DNA of 64,000 nucleotides, taken from assembly GCA_031082185.1 (NCBI GenBank), contig JAVHLI010000002.1:62001-126000 (forward strand), written 5' to 3'. Shown here one piece after another: positions 8,420-19,707 of this stretch. The position numbers and the translations under genes are program-made. Position 1 is the first letter of the stretch. Every line of letters starts with the position of its first letter. A model generated the notes under the pieces. The model saw only the letters and a program-made list of their open reading frames with translations. It was not told the origin of the DNA and made no database searches. The DNA is from a bacterium. GTDB lineage: Bacteria; Sysuimicrobiota; Sysuimicrobiia; Sysuimicrobiales; Humicultoraceae.

Positions 8420-10864
8420 TCAGGGCCAGGTGGCCGTGCGTTCCGGGCCCCCGGGCGCCAGATCCCTGTCACCCAGCGACAGGCGCCGCCCCTGCCCAAC
8501 CAGCCAGCGCCGCAGGACGCCTCCTGGTGCCGTGCCCACCGCGAACACCGCGGCGTCGGCCTCGATCCCCTCAATCCTGACTGCCTCGGAGCGGCCCGGC
8601 CTGCGGAAGCCCACGAGGTCGCGCCGGCCGTCCGGCCAGGCCAGGGCGACGCCCAGCGCGCCCTCTCCTTCTACCTTGGTGATGCGAGGCAGGCCCGAGG
8701 TCTCCGCGGCCCGGTGCGGCATGAGCACCGTGAGAAAGACCGTGGCGGTGTGCGCCGACCGCGTCGAGGAGGTCAGGTGCCACTGGTTGGGCCGCCCGTC
8801 CTCCGGCGGCACGGTGAAGCGGTCGGTCTGCGCGAACGCAAGGCCGCCTGGATCGAGGAAGCGTACGACCATTCCTGCCCTCCCCTCGCGCACACGGACC
8901 TCGGCAGCGCCCTCATCCACCTCCATCCGTGAGAGAGCGTGCAGCCACCACTCCCAGGTGACCGGCTGGGGCGCGGCAACCTCGTCGTAGACGACGAACA
9001 CACCCGGACGCACGTGCACGATTCGGCGCACCGCGCGCAGCAGCCGTCCTTCGTAGGCAGGCGTGGCGTCACCAGAAGCGTAGTCATAACCGCCGCCGGT
9101 GGCAAACGCCTCGATCCTCCCGCGCGCCCGGATGCTGCGTTTGCCCTGTCCCTGCCCGCCGTTGATCGTAATCGCGTTCGAGGCCCGGGTTTCGCGCGTC
9201 CACAGGTCGTGGTGCGGCGAGGCGTACCAGGGGTAGTATCCCGACGCGATGGCCAGGGCTTCGCCGTAGGCCTCAACCGTGAACGCGTTCTGGTTGGAGT
9301 GTCCGTGGCTGTGCGAGCCGTAGGGACTGCTGCGCAACAACAGATAGATGTCGTTGTCCGGATCGCCCAACGCGCTGTGCATGGCGACCAGGCCCACCGA
9401 CGGAAAGACCCGGCTCTGGGGCAGCGCGGTCGGAGGCCGTCCTGCCAGGGTCGCGTCCGCCAGGACGACCCCCAGAATGTCTGAGCTGGGCCCGCGCCGG
9501 CGCGCGTCCGCATACCAGCGCGCCACCGGGTCACGCAGCACCGACGAGAACCAGTACATGAGACTGCCCAGCTCGACCCGGCTGTGCTGGCCGTCTCCGA
9601 ACGGTGCCAAGCGGTGATAGGGCGGCGCGGTGTACACGGCGTAGTGCGGTGTGTTGGCGAAGAACGGCTTGCCCATGATGTCCGCGCCCGCGGCGGTCCG
9701 CAGCGCCACAGCGAAGTGCAGCATGAAGTTCATGTACGAACCCCAGTACGCCGGGCCCTCGGCCCAACCGCCGTCGTCACCGCCCCATGCCGGATAGGAA
9801 GTCCAGTAGCCGGTAGCCACGTAGTCCAGCCAGTCGCGCGCCTCAGGCCACTCGTGGATAAACGCAAGCGCGGCCTCGCCCAGGAACCCGATGATCCGGC
9901 CGGCGTGACTTTCGTAGGGGTTACTCTCGAACGGTCGGCGTCGCAACACCTGGTGCATCTGCTCGGCGCGCACCCGCATCACGCGCTCAATCGCCTCGCG
10001 CTCCTCGGGCGGGACGCGGTCGTGGATCCAGTCGTAGGCCCGCACCCCGCGCATCATCATCCACATCGCCGGCTCGTCGTTGTGCGCCAGCTCGGTCGGT
10101 CCCAGCGGGTCCCAGGAGAAGAAGTGCCGCAGGCGGCGCCGCGCCTCATCGGCGAAGCGCGCATCGCCGGTCAGCAGGTAGGCCAGCGCAACCCGCTCCA
10201 TCGCGTCCATCGCCGGCCGCGTGCCCCGGATGATCTCGGCGAAGACGCGGCCGCGGTCGGGCTGGGTGCGCGGCAGGAAATCGGGTTCCGGAGGCAGCGG
10301 CCCGCCCAGGTCGCGCTCGGCAGCGCGCACGATGGGCGCCGCCAGACCGCGGAGGTCGCCGTCCCGCGCGCGGCCGCGGTAGGCGGCCACCTCCTCGGCG
10401 CGCACGAACAGACGCGGTCGCCCTCTGGGTACCCGACCGACCATGGCGTCCACACCGGGATAGGGCCAGGCGCGCGCGTCCACAGCTACCGTGAAAGCCC
10501 GCACGCGGCTCCAGGAGACGGTGCCATCGGAGGACTCGACGCCGTACCTCCATGCCCAGCGTCCGGGAGCGAGCGCCTCGCGCAGCGCGTGCGAGGCCAT
10601 CGTAATCCCTCGGACCGTTCGGCCTCCAGACGTTGCAGGATCCGGAGCCGGCCCCACCTGCAGCGCGTACCGCGCGCCCCGTGCAACCGGAATCCAAACG
10701 AAGGCCGGCGGTGTGATGGAGACCACCGCGCCGTCGGCAGGCGAATACGGCAGTTCGAACTCACCCGGGGGCCGGTCGAGGGCGGCAGGAGCCGGCCCCC
10801 CACCTGCGGGAAGCGCGAAGGCCAGCAGCAGGACAGCCAGGGATGCGGTCCTGGTGGTCCTCAC
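8420..10864 (-). CDS. Secreted heparinase II/III-like protein with N-terminal DUF4962-type region
   Basis: The 814-residue product has an N-terminal signal peptide (TASLAVLLLAFALPAGG). A DUF4962-like Fn3/beta region follows (about 30-140, with SPADGAVVSITPPAFVW), then an alpha-toroid domain (about 140-480) with YDWIHDRVPPEEREAI, and a C-terminal beta domain with GSHSHGHSNQNAFTVEAYG, the heparinase II/III signature containing conserved His residues. Such proteins are polysaccharide lyases acting on uronic-acid glycans outside the cytoplasm; the substrate cannot be told. No sugar transporter or sulfatase is adjacent, and its place between housekeeping genes gives no pathway clue. It starts 21 bases after the GNAT gene stop. 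Confidence 0.8.
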   Translation of the reverse strand: MRTTRTASLAVLLLAFALPAGGGPAPAALDRPPGEFELPYSPADGAVVSITPPAFVWIPVARGARYALQVGPAPDPATSGGRTVRGITMASHALREALAPGRWAWRYGVESSDGTVSWSRVRAFTVAVDARAWPYPGVDAMVGRVPRGRPRLFVRAEEVAAYRGRARDGDLRGLAAPIVRAAERDLGGPLPPEPDFLPRTQPDRGRVFAEIIRGTRPAMDAMERVALAYLLTGDARFADEARRRLRHFFSWDPLGPTELAHNDEPAMWMMMRGVRAYDWIHDRVPPEEREAIERVMRVRAEQMHQVLRRRPFESNPYESHAGRIIGFLGEAALAFIHEWPEARDWLDYVATGYWTSYPAWGGDDGGWAEGPAYWGSYMNFMLHFAVALRTAAGADIMGKPFFANTPHYAVYTAPPYHRLAPFGDGQHSRVELGSLMYWFSSVLRDPVARWYADARRRGPSSDILGVVLADATLAGRPPTALPQSRVFPSVGLVAMHSALGDPDNDIYLLLRSSPYGSHSHGHSNQNAFTVEAYGEALAIASGYYPWYASPHHDLWTRETRASNAITINGGQGQGKRSIRARGRIEAFATGGGYDYASGDATPAYEGRLLRAVRRIVHVRPGVFVVYDEVAAPQPVTWEWWLHALSRMEVDEGAAEVRVREGRAGMVVRFLDPGGLAFAQTDRFTVPPEDGRPNQWHLTSSTRSAHTATVFLTVLMPHRAAETSGLPRITKVEGEGALGVALAWPDGRRDLVGFRRPGRSEAVRIEGIEADAAVFAVGTAPGGVLRRWLVGQGRRLSLGDRDLAPGGPERTATWP

Positions 10865-10885
10865 CGCGCTACGCGGGTCGCTGCG

Positions 10886-11758
10886 CTAAAGCGGCTTCTC
10901 CACATAGAGATACGTCCGCTCTACGACGAATCCAAGAGCGCGCAGGAACGGCCCGGCTATGGGGTCGAGTGCCCAAACGGTCGCGTACGGCGGCGTCCCG
11001 CGCGCCGCCATCGCGCCGATGACCGCGTGCGCGAGCGCGCGCCCCAGCCCGCGGCGCCGGTGCGTCTCGCGCACGCCGACGAACCAATCATGCCGGCCCT
11101 GACGCATCTCGACCGTGGCAACACCAACGGCCAGGCCATCCCTGCACGCCACGTGGCCCTTCCCGTCCTTGGCCCGCAGCGCCCGCTCGACCTCGTCAAT
11201 GCGGCTGCGGTCAGGCGTTACCTCGCGCACCAGCCGGCCGACCTCGCGCGCGTCGGCGGGCATCCATCGGCGGACCTCGTAACCCTGTGGAGAGCCGATA
11301 CCGGGGCGCTTGGGGCCGCGATACCGATAGACCAGCAGGGCGTTGGTGAAAACCGCGTGCAGGCTCCGAACCAGGAGGAGGCCGAACGGGCTCGTATCGG
11401 CCACGCGCAGGAGCATCGCGTTCTGGCCCGCGCGCTGGAACAGGGCCGTCAGGTGGGTGCTGATCCGGCCCAGAAGCGCCTCCTGCGTCCGGGCCGGGTA
11501 CCCGGAGAACCCGTCCAGCAAGATCTCCTCAGCAAGCCACTGGCCGCCGCTGCGGCCGACCACCAGCAGCCCGGAGGGATCTCGGTTGACCTCGATCACG
11601 CTGATGTCCTTCTCCGACCGGGCCCACCACAGATCGTTGGGCTGCAGCGGACCGTCGCGGTCGAACGTGGCCGAGTAGCCGCCGGCGTACGCCGCGTCCA
11701 GCACGCGGACGAGCGTGGTGCCGTCCTCGATCGTCGCCGGCCGGACGGCCAGGTGCAT
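10886..11758 (-). CDS. Tandem GNAT-domain acetyltransferase
   Basis: The 290-residue product looks like two GNAT folds in series. The N-terminal half (MHLAVRPATIEDG, residues 1-150) has lost the clear acetyl-CoA motif. The C-terminal half (about 155-290) has the VGVRETHRRRGLGRALAHAV loop that binds acetyl-CoA and the FLRALGFVVERT ending. The acyl acceptor is unknown. ATG at 11758 is chosen since it starts the conserved fold and sits 7 bases after the rsfS stop; the frame is open 28 codons further into rsfS. Confidence 0.8.
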   Translation of the reverse strand: MHLAVRPATIEDGTTLVRVLDAAYAGGYSATFDRDGPLQPNDLWWARSEKDISVIEVNRDPSGLLVVGRSGGQWLAEEILLDGFSGYPARTQEALLGRISTHLTALFQRAGQNAMLLRVADTSPFGLLLVRSLHAVFTNALLVYRYRGPKRPGIGSPQGYEVRRWMPADAREVGRLVREVTPDRSRIDEVERALRAKDGKGHVACRDGLAVGVATVEMRQGRHDWFVGVRETHRRRGLGRALAHAVIGAMAARGTPPYATVWALDPIAGPFLRALGFVVERTYLYVEKPL

Positions 11759-11765
11759 CGGCCGC

Positions 11766-12144
11766 CTACCGGTCCACGACCGGCGCATCGGCCCAGAGCC
11801 GTTCGAGCCTGTAGAAGGCCCGGGTCTCGGGACCGAAGACATGGACTACAACGTCGCCGTAGTCGAGCAGGATCCACTGCCCGGTCTCGGCACCCTCGCG
11901 CACGCCACGGGTCTGGTTGCCCTTGAGGGCCTCGGCAATTGCGTCTGCCACGGCACGGATCTGCACGCGGCTGGTCGCGGTGCACAATACGAAGTAGTCG
12001 GTCACGAGGGTCTGCTGGCGCAGGTCGAGGACGAGCACGTCCTCGGCACGCTTCGCCTCTGCCGTCTCCGCGGCCAGCAGCGCCTTGGGCAGCGACTCCG
12101 GAGCGGGCGCCTTGCCGCCGGGCGCCTTTCCGCGCGGGCGGGGC

Positions 12145-12152
<8 letters not shown>
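11766..12152 (-). CDS. rsfS: Ribosomal silencing factor RsfS (Iojap family)
   Basis: RsfS binds L14 on the free 50S subunit and blocks subunit joining during starvation. The family core is clear: DVLVLDLRQQTLVTDYFVLC, SRVQIRAVADAIAEAL and WILLDYGDVVVHVF. The likely start is GTG at 12152, which overlaps the nadD stop by 8 bases and gives 128 aa with a short Pro/Lys/Gly-rich N-terminal tail; the frame continues upstream inside nadD without family similarity. nadD-rsfS order is conserved widely in bacteria. Confidence 0.92.
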
Positions 12153-13914
<1,762 letters not shown>

Positions 13915-13936
13915 TGAGCCGCGCGCACCTGTTGGG

Positions 13937-14203
13937 CTAGACCGCAACTGCAACCGGGTAGACGCTGACCTGCCGGCTGTCCCGGCCGCGGCGCTCGAAA
14001 GCCACGACGCCGTCCACGAGCGAGAACAGCGTGAAGTCGCGGCCTCGGCCGACGTTGTTGCCGGCAAATACCTTCGTACCCCGCTGGCGGATCAGGACGC
14101 TGCCCGCGCTCACGGCCTGACCCGAGAAGCGCTTGACGCCCAGGCGCTTACTATTGGAGTCGCGGCCGTTCCGGCTGCTGCCAACGCCTTTCTTGGATGC
14201 CAT
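13937..14203 (-). CDS. rpmA: 50S ribosomal protein L27
   Basis: The 88-residue product begins [20 protein letters not shown], the typical L27 N-terminus that reaches the peptidyl-transferase centre, and contains [21 protein letters not shown]. There is no Bacillota-type cleavable N-terminal extension, and no Prp (YsxB) protease gene lies between rplU and rpmA, which agrees with that. Confidence 0.97.
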   Translation of the reverse strand: MASKKGVGSSRNGRDSNSKRLGVKRFSGQAVSAGSVLIRQRGTKVFAGNNVGRGRDFTLFSLVDGVVAFERRGRDSRQVSVYPVAVAV

Positions 14204-14224
14204 CTCCCTACCCCCTGGTTCTGT

Positions 14225-14542
14225 CTAGCCAGCCGGCGCGGCTATGCGCTCGATGCGCAACTCGGTGAAATTCTGCCTGTGGCCGGTCTTCCGGCGGTAG
14301 TGCGCCTTGGCCTTGTACTTCATCACGATGATTTTTTGCGCCCGGGCCTGCCGCACGACGCGTGCCTGCACCGAAGCGCCTTCAACCGTCGGCGTACCCA
14401 CCCGCGTCTCGCCGTCACCAATGAGCAGCACCCGGTCCAGGGTTACCTGGTCGCCCGGCGAGCCGGCTATGCGCTCGACGCGCACCAGATCGCCCTCGCG
14501 GACCGTGACCTGCTTGCCTCCAGAATCAATAACCGCGTACAC
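14225..14542 (-). CDS. rplU: 50S ribosomal protein L21
   Basis: The product reads (M)YAVIDSGGKQVTVREGDLV at the N-terminus and ends with KYKAKAHYRRKTGHRQNFTEL, both diagnostic of L21. The start is GTG at 14542, with GGTGGAGGTG just upstream; the open frame goes 18 codons further but L21 always begins at this YAVI position. Length 105 aa is standard. It sits 50 bases after rng and 21 bases before rpmA. Confidence 0.96.
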   Translation of the reverse strand: MYAVIDSGGKQVTVREGDLVRVERIAGSPGDQVTLDRVLLIGDGETRVGTPTVEGASVQARVVRQARAQKIIVMKYKAKAHYRRKTGHRQNFTELRIERIAAPAG

Positions 14543-14592
14543 ATCGCACCTCCACCAGACCGGACGAATTCTACCACGGGGGCAGGAATGGG

Positions 14593-16281
14593 TCAATTCG
14601 CTTGCTCGCGCCTTCCCCGCAGCAACCCCAGCACCCGCGCGACGACTCCCTTTCGGCCGGCCCCCTGCCGTGGCTCCTCGGCCAGCGCCAGGGCCAACTC
14701 GTAATCCGGGTCCGGCTCCGCCAGCGAGAGAACCTCGTCGGGGCCCCGGTCCATCCAGAACTGAACCCGCTTGCCGCCCTCAGTAGAAACCGCCTCCAGC
14801 TCCTTCAAACTCTCGCCCTCGGCAACGTTCAGGCGCTCCAGGTGCAGTCCCTCTCTGCCGCGGAAGCGCACGCGCCTGCCCGAGGCCTCCTCCAGCGATC
14901 GCACCCAGTCGGCGCCGTCCCGCAGCAACGCGCCGGCCACCTGTGGGTGCACCTCGATGAGCACCGCGGGTGCCTTCGTGCCGCGGACCAGCCTGCGTGC
15001 CTCGCGCCGCACTCGGACCGCCATCGTCTCCGGAGAGAGCACCCGGCCGCGGCCCTCGCAGTACGGGCACGGAGTCCGCATGATCTCGTCCAGGTCCTGG
15101 TAGACGCGCTTGCGGGTGATCTCAACCAGGCCCAGGCCGGTGAGGTCAATCACGTGGGCCTTGGACCGGTCATGTTTCACGGCCTCCTCCAGCGCGTCGA
15201 GGACCCGCTGGCGGTGATCCGCCTTTTCCATGTCAATGAAGTCCACCAGTATGATGCCGCCGATGTCCCGAAGCGTGATCTGGCGCATGACCTCGCCGAC
15301 GGCCTCGAGGTTCGTGCGCAGTATCGTGGTGGTCAGGTCGGTCTTCCCGACGTACTTGCCGGTGTTGACGTCAATGACGGTCAACGCCTCGGTCCGGTCT
15401 ATCACCACGTACCCGCCCGACTTCAGCCAGACCCGCCGGCGCAGCGCGCGGTCTATCTCGCGCTCGATCCCTCGGCGCTCGAAGATCGGCTCAACGTCGC
15501 GGTGGAGCACAAGCCGGGATCGGAGCTGCGGGGCAAACGAGGAAAGCAGGTCCGCGATCCGTCCGTACTCCTCCGGCGAGTCCACCACGAACCGATCCAC
15601 GTCCTCGGTGAACAGGTCGCGCACGACGCGCCGGATCAGGCGCAGGTCCTGGTAGACGGGCGCCGGCGCCTTGCCGGCGCGCGCGCGTTCAAGCACCCGG
15701 TTCCACATCTGCCGGAGGAACGCCACGTCGTCGGAGAGGACCTTCTCTTCGACTCCCTCGGCGGCGGTGCGCACGATGATGCCCACCTTCTCGGGCCGAA
15801 CCCGTTCGGCGATCTGGCGCAGCCGCTTGCGCTCGGCCTCGCTGGTGATGCGGCGGCTCACCCCCACGTAGTTGACGGTCGGCATCAGCACCAGATAGTG
15901 GGCCGGCAGGGCCACGTAGGTCGTAACCCGCGCGCCTTTCGACCCCATCGGCTCCTTGGTGACCTGAACCAGGATCTCCTGGCCGGAGCGCAGCCGCTCG
16001 GCGATCGCACCGCGGCCGAACGACTCCTCGATCTCCTCACCCTCCTCACCGTCGAGCCGCTGCGATCGGATGTCGGCCACGTGAAGGAAGGCGTTGCGAT
16101 CAAGGCCGATGTCCACGAACGCTGCGTCCATCCCCGGCAGGACGTTGGTGACCCGGCCCTTGTAGATGTTGCCGGCCACGGGCTCTGACCGCTCAACAAA
16201 CAGGTTGACGAGCGTGCCGTCTTCCAAGACGGCCACGCGCGTCTCGCCTGCCTCGATGCTGGCGATTATCTCTCTTTCCAT
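14593..16281 (-). CDS. rng: Ribonuclease G/E
   Basis: Endoribonuclease for mRNA decay and rRNA 5' maturation. The 562-residue product begins MEREIIASIEAGETRVAVLE and has an S1 domain (about 35-125, GNIYKGRVTNVLPGMDAAFV), an RNase H-like and DNase I-like catalytic part with VIDVNTGKYVG and LVDFIDME supplying the metal-binding Asp residues, and CPYCEGRG for the zinc link. It lacks the long scaffold tail of RNase E, hence RNase G type. ATG at 16281 has GGGAGATGGG upstream; the frame remains open far into rodA, which is not meaningful. rng-rplU linkage is common. Confidence 0.94.
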   Translation of the reverse strand: MEREIIASIEAGETRVAVLEDGTLVNLFVERSEPVAGNIYKGRVTNVLPGMDAAFVDIGLDRNAFLHVADIRSQRLDGEEGEEIEESFGRGAIAERLRSGQEILVQVTKEPMGSKGARVTTYVALPAHYLVLMPTVNYVGVSRRITSEAERKRLRQIAERVRPEKVGIIVRTAAEGVEEKVLSDDVAFLRQMWNRVLERARAGKAPAPVYQDLRLIRRVVRDLFTEDVDRFVVDSPEEYGRIADLLSSFAPQLRSRLVLHRDVEPIFERRGIEREIDRALRRRVWLKSGGYVVIDRTEALTVIDVNTGKYVGKTDLTTTILRTNLEAVGEVMRQITLRDIGGIILVDFIDMEKADHRQRVLDALEEAVKHDRSKAHVIDLTGLGLVEITRKRVYQDLDEIMRTPCPYCEGRGRVLSPETMAVRVRREARRLVRGTKAPAVLIEVHPQVAGALLRDGADWVRSLEEASGRRVRFRGREGLHLERLNVAEGESLKELEAVSTEGGKRVQFWMDRGPDEVLSLAEPDPDYELALALAEEPRQGAGRKGVVARVLGLLRGRREQAN

Positions 16282-16319
16282 GATCCCATCTCCCTGTTCT
16301 CCCGGACCCGCCTCCCCTG

Positions 16320-17411
16320 TCAGCTTCCCGGGCGCCGGCGCAGGTGGATGCTGAGCAGCATCCCCGTGCCGGCAAGAGTTGTGAGTATTGCCGTGCCTCC
16401 GTGGCTCACCAGCGGCAGGGGAATGCCGGTTACGGGCATCAGCCCCACCGTCATTCCCACGTTGACCACAACGTGAAACGCGACCATCGCGGCGATGCCG
16501 GTGGCCACCAGCGCTCCAAGGCGGTCGCGCGCGCCCTCCGCGATGCGGAGCGCGCGCCACAACCACACGAGGTACAACCCGAGCAGCAGGGTGGCACCGA
16601 CCAGACCAAGCTCTTCCCCGACCACCGTGAACACGAAATCGGTGTGCTGCTCTGGTATGAACCGCAGCATGCTCTGGGTGCCGGCAAAAAGCCCCTTGCC
16701 GAAGATCTGTCCAGACCCAACGGCGATCTTGGACTGTATCAGCGCGTATCCGGCGCCCAGCGGATCGGCACCCGGATCTAGGAACGCCGTCAGTCTCCGG
16801 CGCTGGTAGTCGTGGAGCATCCTCCACAAGAACGGGGCGGCGACGGCCGCGGCGGCCGCGACCCCGGCCAGATCCTGCGCGCGCGCGCCGGCCACGTACA
16901 GCACGGCCGCCAGTACGGCAAGCAGCACCAGCGCGGTGCCAAGGTCGGGCTGGCGGACGATCAGCACAGCCGGAAGGGCGATGTGCAGGGCGAACGGAAA
17001 GAGCGAACGCAGGCGGGGCAGTGACTTCACACCCTCCAGGTGCCTGGCAAGCGTGATCACAAGGGCCAGCTTGGCGACCTCCGACGGCTGGAAGCCACCG
17101 AACGCCCCCAGCGCGATCCACCGCTGCGCCCCCATGCGCGTGTCTCCGAGGACGAACACCGAAGCCAACAGCACCAGAGTGCCCGCGTAGACCACCTGCC
17201 ACGCGCCGGCGAACTGGCGGTAGTCCGTCGCCGCCAGGGCAACCAGCGCCAGGGCGCCGAGCGACAGGTGCAGCGCGCGGGCGCGCAGGAAGGACGCCGC
17301 ATCCGCGGATCCGTGCCGCGCCGAGATCAGTGCCACGACGCCAAAAGCGGCAATCAGGATGGTGGCGCCGATCAGCACCCAGTCCACCTCGCGGAGCCGG
17401 CGCGCCCTCAC
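16320..17411 (-). CDS. rodA: Peptidoglycan glycosyltransferase RodA (SEDS family)
   Basis: RodA polymerises lipid II during side-wall growth with PBP2. The 363-residue product has about ten membrane helices, the SEDS motifs QPSEVAKLALVI and QPDLGTALVL, and the C-terminal GLMPVTGIPLPLVSHGG. The ATG overlaps the mrdA stop by 4 bases, so the transpeptidase and polymerase are coupled. No minCD lies between them, unlike in many bacteria. Confidence 0.95.
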   Translation of the reverse strand: MRARRLREVDWVLIGATILIAAFGVVALISARHGSADAASFLRARALHLSLGALALVALAATDYRQFAGAWQVVYAGTLVLLASVFVLGDTRMGAQRWIALGAFGGFQPSEVAKLALVITLARHLEGVKSLPRLRSLFPFALHIALPAVLIVRQPDLGTALVLLAVLAAVLYVAGARAQDLAGVAAAAAVAAPFLWRMLHDYQRRRLTAFLDPGADPLGAGYALIQSKIAVGSGQIFGKGLFAGTQSMLRFIPEQHTDFVFTVVGEELGLVGATLLLGLYLVWLWRALRIAEGARDRLGALVATGIAAMVAFHVVVNVGMTVGLMPVTGIPLPLVSHGGTAILTTLAGTGMLLSIHLRRRPGS

Positions 17412-19180
17412 GGCCGCACCAGACCTGCCGGCTGCGGCGCCAGGAGCGGCCGGGCCGCCTCAAACAGCGCGCGCGCGATCGGCGCGGCGACCTCACCGCC
17501 CCGGCGACCGTGCTCTATGAAGACGACCACGACCAGCGCCGGGCTCTCAATTGGAGCGTAGCCCGCAAACCAAGCGTGCGGGATGCCCCTGGGGTTCTCG
17601 GCGCTGCCGGTTTTACCGGCGATCGCCATGCCCGGCACCGCCGCCGCGGCACCGGTCCCGCCCTCGACCACGGCGCGCATCCCCTCGCGCATCGCGTGGC
17701 GGGCAGCCGGCGTCAATGTCAGCGGTGCGTCCTCGGTCTCCCGACCAAATACCATCACCTCGGTGCCGTCCGGCGACAGCACTCGGCGCGCCAGGTGCGG
17801 CCGAACCAGCTTCCCGCCGGTCGCCACCGCGCCCACCATGCGGGCAATCTGCACGGGTGTGGTCAGGACAAACCCCTGGCCTATGCTCATGTTGAGCGTG
17901 TCTCCGGGGTACCAGGGTTCCTTCCAGACCCGCTGCTTCCACGCGGCCGAGGGAACAAGACCGGCGGCCTCGCCCGGAAGATCAATCCCGGTGACCCGGC
18001 CAAGTCCCAGGGCCCTGGCGTAGTGTTCCAACCTGTCCTCTCCCAGCGCACGGCCCAACTGCCAGAACATCACGTTGCACGATACCGCGGTGCCCTTGAT
18101 GAAGTTGACCGTGCCGTGTACCACCAGGTCCCGGAAGACCCAACGGCCGAGCCGGAGCGATCCCGTGCACTCGAACCGGCTGTCGCGCTGCGTCACACCT
18201 TCGCCGAGCGCGGCGAGCCCTGTGACCACCTTGAAGACCGATCCGGGCTCGTAGGTGGACTCAACCGACCGGTTCAGCAGCGGGAGCCTGCGGTCCGCGG
18301 TCAGTTGCCGCCAGTTGGCGGGACTGATCCCTCCGGAGAACAGACCGGGGTCAAACGTGGGCGCGCTGGCCAGCGCCAGTACCTCTCCGCTCCGGGGGTC
18401 CATCACCACCACCGCGCCGGTGCGCCCGCGCAGGCCCTTTTCCGCAACCCCCTGAAGGGTTGCATCAAGGTTGAGCACCAGGGAGTTGCCGGGGCGGGAC
18501 GATTTGCGGCTCAGCACGCGCACCGGCCGCCCGGCTGCATCCACCTCGACGCGCAGCCTGCCGTTCTCTCCCCGCAGGTGCGTGTCGTGGGTGCGCTCCA
18601 CTCCTGACTTGCCGATTAGGTCGCCGGCCCGGTACTGTGGCTTGGCGCGGAGCTCCTCTTCGGTGATCTCTCCCAGGTGACCGAGGGCATGCGTTCCCAG
18701 GCTCCCCAGAAGGTACTCGCGTACCGGCTCTGCCTGCACGATCACGCCTGGGAGGTCGAGCCGGCGCTCCTCGATTGTCATCACAACGCTCTTAGGCACG
18801 TCCCGGCGCAGGGCCACGGGCTCAAACGGCCTGACGCGGCCGGCTTCCAGGCGGGCCAGCAGTTCGTCGCGCTCGACCCCCAGGATGGAGGCAAGCCCTG
18901 AGGCCAGTCGCTGCGGATCGGACACCTCCATGGGCAGCACGCTCACCGTGAAGGCCGGCCGGTTGGTCACCATCGGGTGCCCGCCCCGATCGTAGATGAC
19001 GCCGCGCGGCGCCGGAACCTTGTAGTCGCGCAGCCGGTTCTGCTCGGACAGCTCGAGGTAGCGGCCTCCGTCAATGGCCTGCAGAGACCAGAGGCGCCCC
19101 TCGATCAGCGCAAACACCAGGAGGATAATCAAGCCCAACCGGGCCACGCGCGGGCTCCAGGGCGCGGTGTCCATGTTCAT
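17408..19180 (-). CDS. mrdA: Penicillin-binding protein 2 (class B transpeptidase)
   Basis: The 590-residue product has one N-terminal membrane anchor (ARLGLIILLVFALIEG), a pedestal domain with RLRDYKVPAPRGVIYDRGG, and a transpeptidase domain holding SVFK (SxxK, within STYEPGSVFKVVTG), SCN (SxN) and KTG (AGKTGSAENP). It cross-links side-wall peptidoglycan with RodA. ATG at 19180 overlaps the mreD stop by 4 bases; the open frame extends through mreD but is not protein-like there. Confidence 0.95.
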   Translation of the reverse strand: MNMDTAPWSPRVARLGLIILLVFALIEGRLWSLQAIDGGRYLELSEQNRLRDYKVPAPRGVIYDRGGHPMVTNRPAFTVSVLPMEVSDPQRLASGLASILGVERDELLARLEAGRVRPFEPVALRRDVPKSVVMTIEERRLDLPGVIVQAEPVREYLLGSLGTHALGHLGEITEEELRAKPQYRAGDLIGKSGVERTHDTHLRGENGRLRVEVDAAGRPVRVLSRKSSRPGNSLVLNLDATLQGVAEKGLRGRTGAVVVMDPRSGEVLALASAPTFDPGLFSGGISPANWRQLTADRRLPLLNRSVESTYEPGSVFKVVTGLAALGEGVTQRDSRFECTGSLRLGRWVFRDLVVHGTVNFIKGTAVSCNVMFWQLGRALGEDRLEHYARALGLGRVTGIDLPGEAAGLVPSAAWKQRVWKEPWYPGDTLNMSIGQGFVLTTPVQIARMVGAVATGGKLVRPHLARRVLSPDGTEVMVFGRETEDAPLTLTPAARHAMREGMRAVVEGGTGAAAAVPGMAIAGKTGSAENPRGIPHAWFAGYAPIESPALVVVVFIEHGRRGGEVAAPIARALFEAARPLLAPQPAGLVRP

Positions 19181-19707
19181 CGTATCGCCCTTCGAGCCAC
19201 GATCTTCGTCGAATCGCGACCGCGGGAAACGGTCTCGGCCCATGCTACAACCGCGGCAACGGGCCGGGCAAAGAGCGCGTTGAAGGCGGCGGCAGCAGCA
19301 GCTTCCCGCAGCAGTAGGGGCCAACCCACGGAGGCGAGACCGGTGACGGCCACCACCAGACCGCTCGTAAGCGACAGTCCCATCGTGGCGAGCGCCGCAG
19401 CGGCGGCATACAGATACCTCTGCCGCAGATCCACCACGGCTGCGAGTGCTCCTGCCGCGGTGCCTACTGCCAGGTAGGAGAGGGTGAAGACCCCAAGAGG
19501 GCTGCCGCCGGTCACGTCCCGGAGGTATCCGGCAGCAGCGCCGGCCAGAGCCCCGGCCTCCACCCCCCCCCGTAGGCCGAAGGCCACGACGATGAGAAGC
19601 GGCAGGTCGGGTGAGGCCCACCAGGGCAGCCGGGACAGCCAGGCGCCGTCAACGACCGCACCTGCTACAAGCAGGCCCGCGAAGAGCGCGATCCTCAGCA
19701 GCGTCAC
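19177..19707 (-). CDS. mreD: Rod shape-determining protein MreD
   Basis: The 176-residue membrane protein has five to six helices and the MreD pattern of DLPLLIVVAFGLRGGVEAG and GYLRDVTGGSPLGVFTL. It starts with GTG at 19707 that overlaps the mreC stop by 4 bases. MreD anchors the elongasome together with MreC. Confidence 0.9.
   Translation of the reverse strand: MTLLRIALFAGLLVAGAVVDGAWLSRLPWWASPDLPLLIVVAFGLRGGVEAGALAGAAAGYLRDVTGGSPLGVFTLSYLAVGTAAGALAAVVDLRQRYLYAAAAALATMGLSLTSGLVVAVTGLASVGWPLLLREAAAAAAFNALFARPVAAVVAWAETVSRGRDSTKIVARRAIR

Noticed and set aside
9584-11926. Long open frame on the plus strand (about 780 codons), with similar ones at 45237-47288, 14602-16188, 4639-6039 and 133-1308
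   Set aside because: They lie antisense to well-identified genes, their translations are Arg/Pro/His-rich without motifs, and such frames are expected in GC-rich DNA.
15661-15690. GC-rich repeat in rng (gccggcgcc/gccggcgcg)
   Set aside because: It encodes an Ala/Pro/Gly linker and is short; repeats of this size are expected at this GC content.
16282-17496. Upstream in-frame extension of rng to a 967-residue protein
   Set aside because: It overlaps rodA completely in another frame, and RNase G starts at MEREII with a ribosome site.
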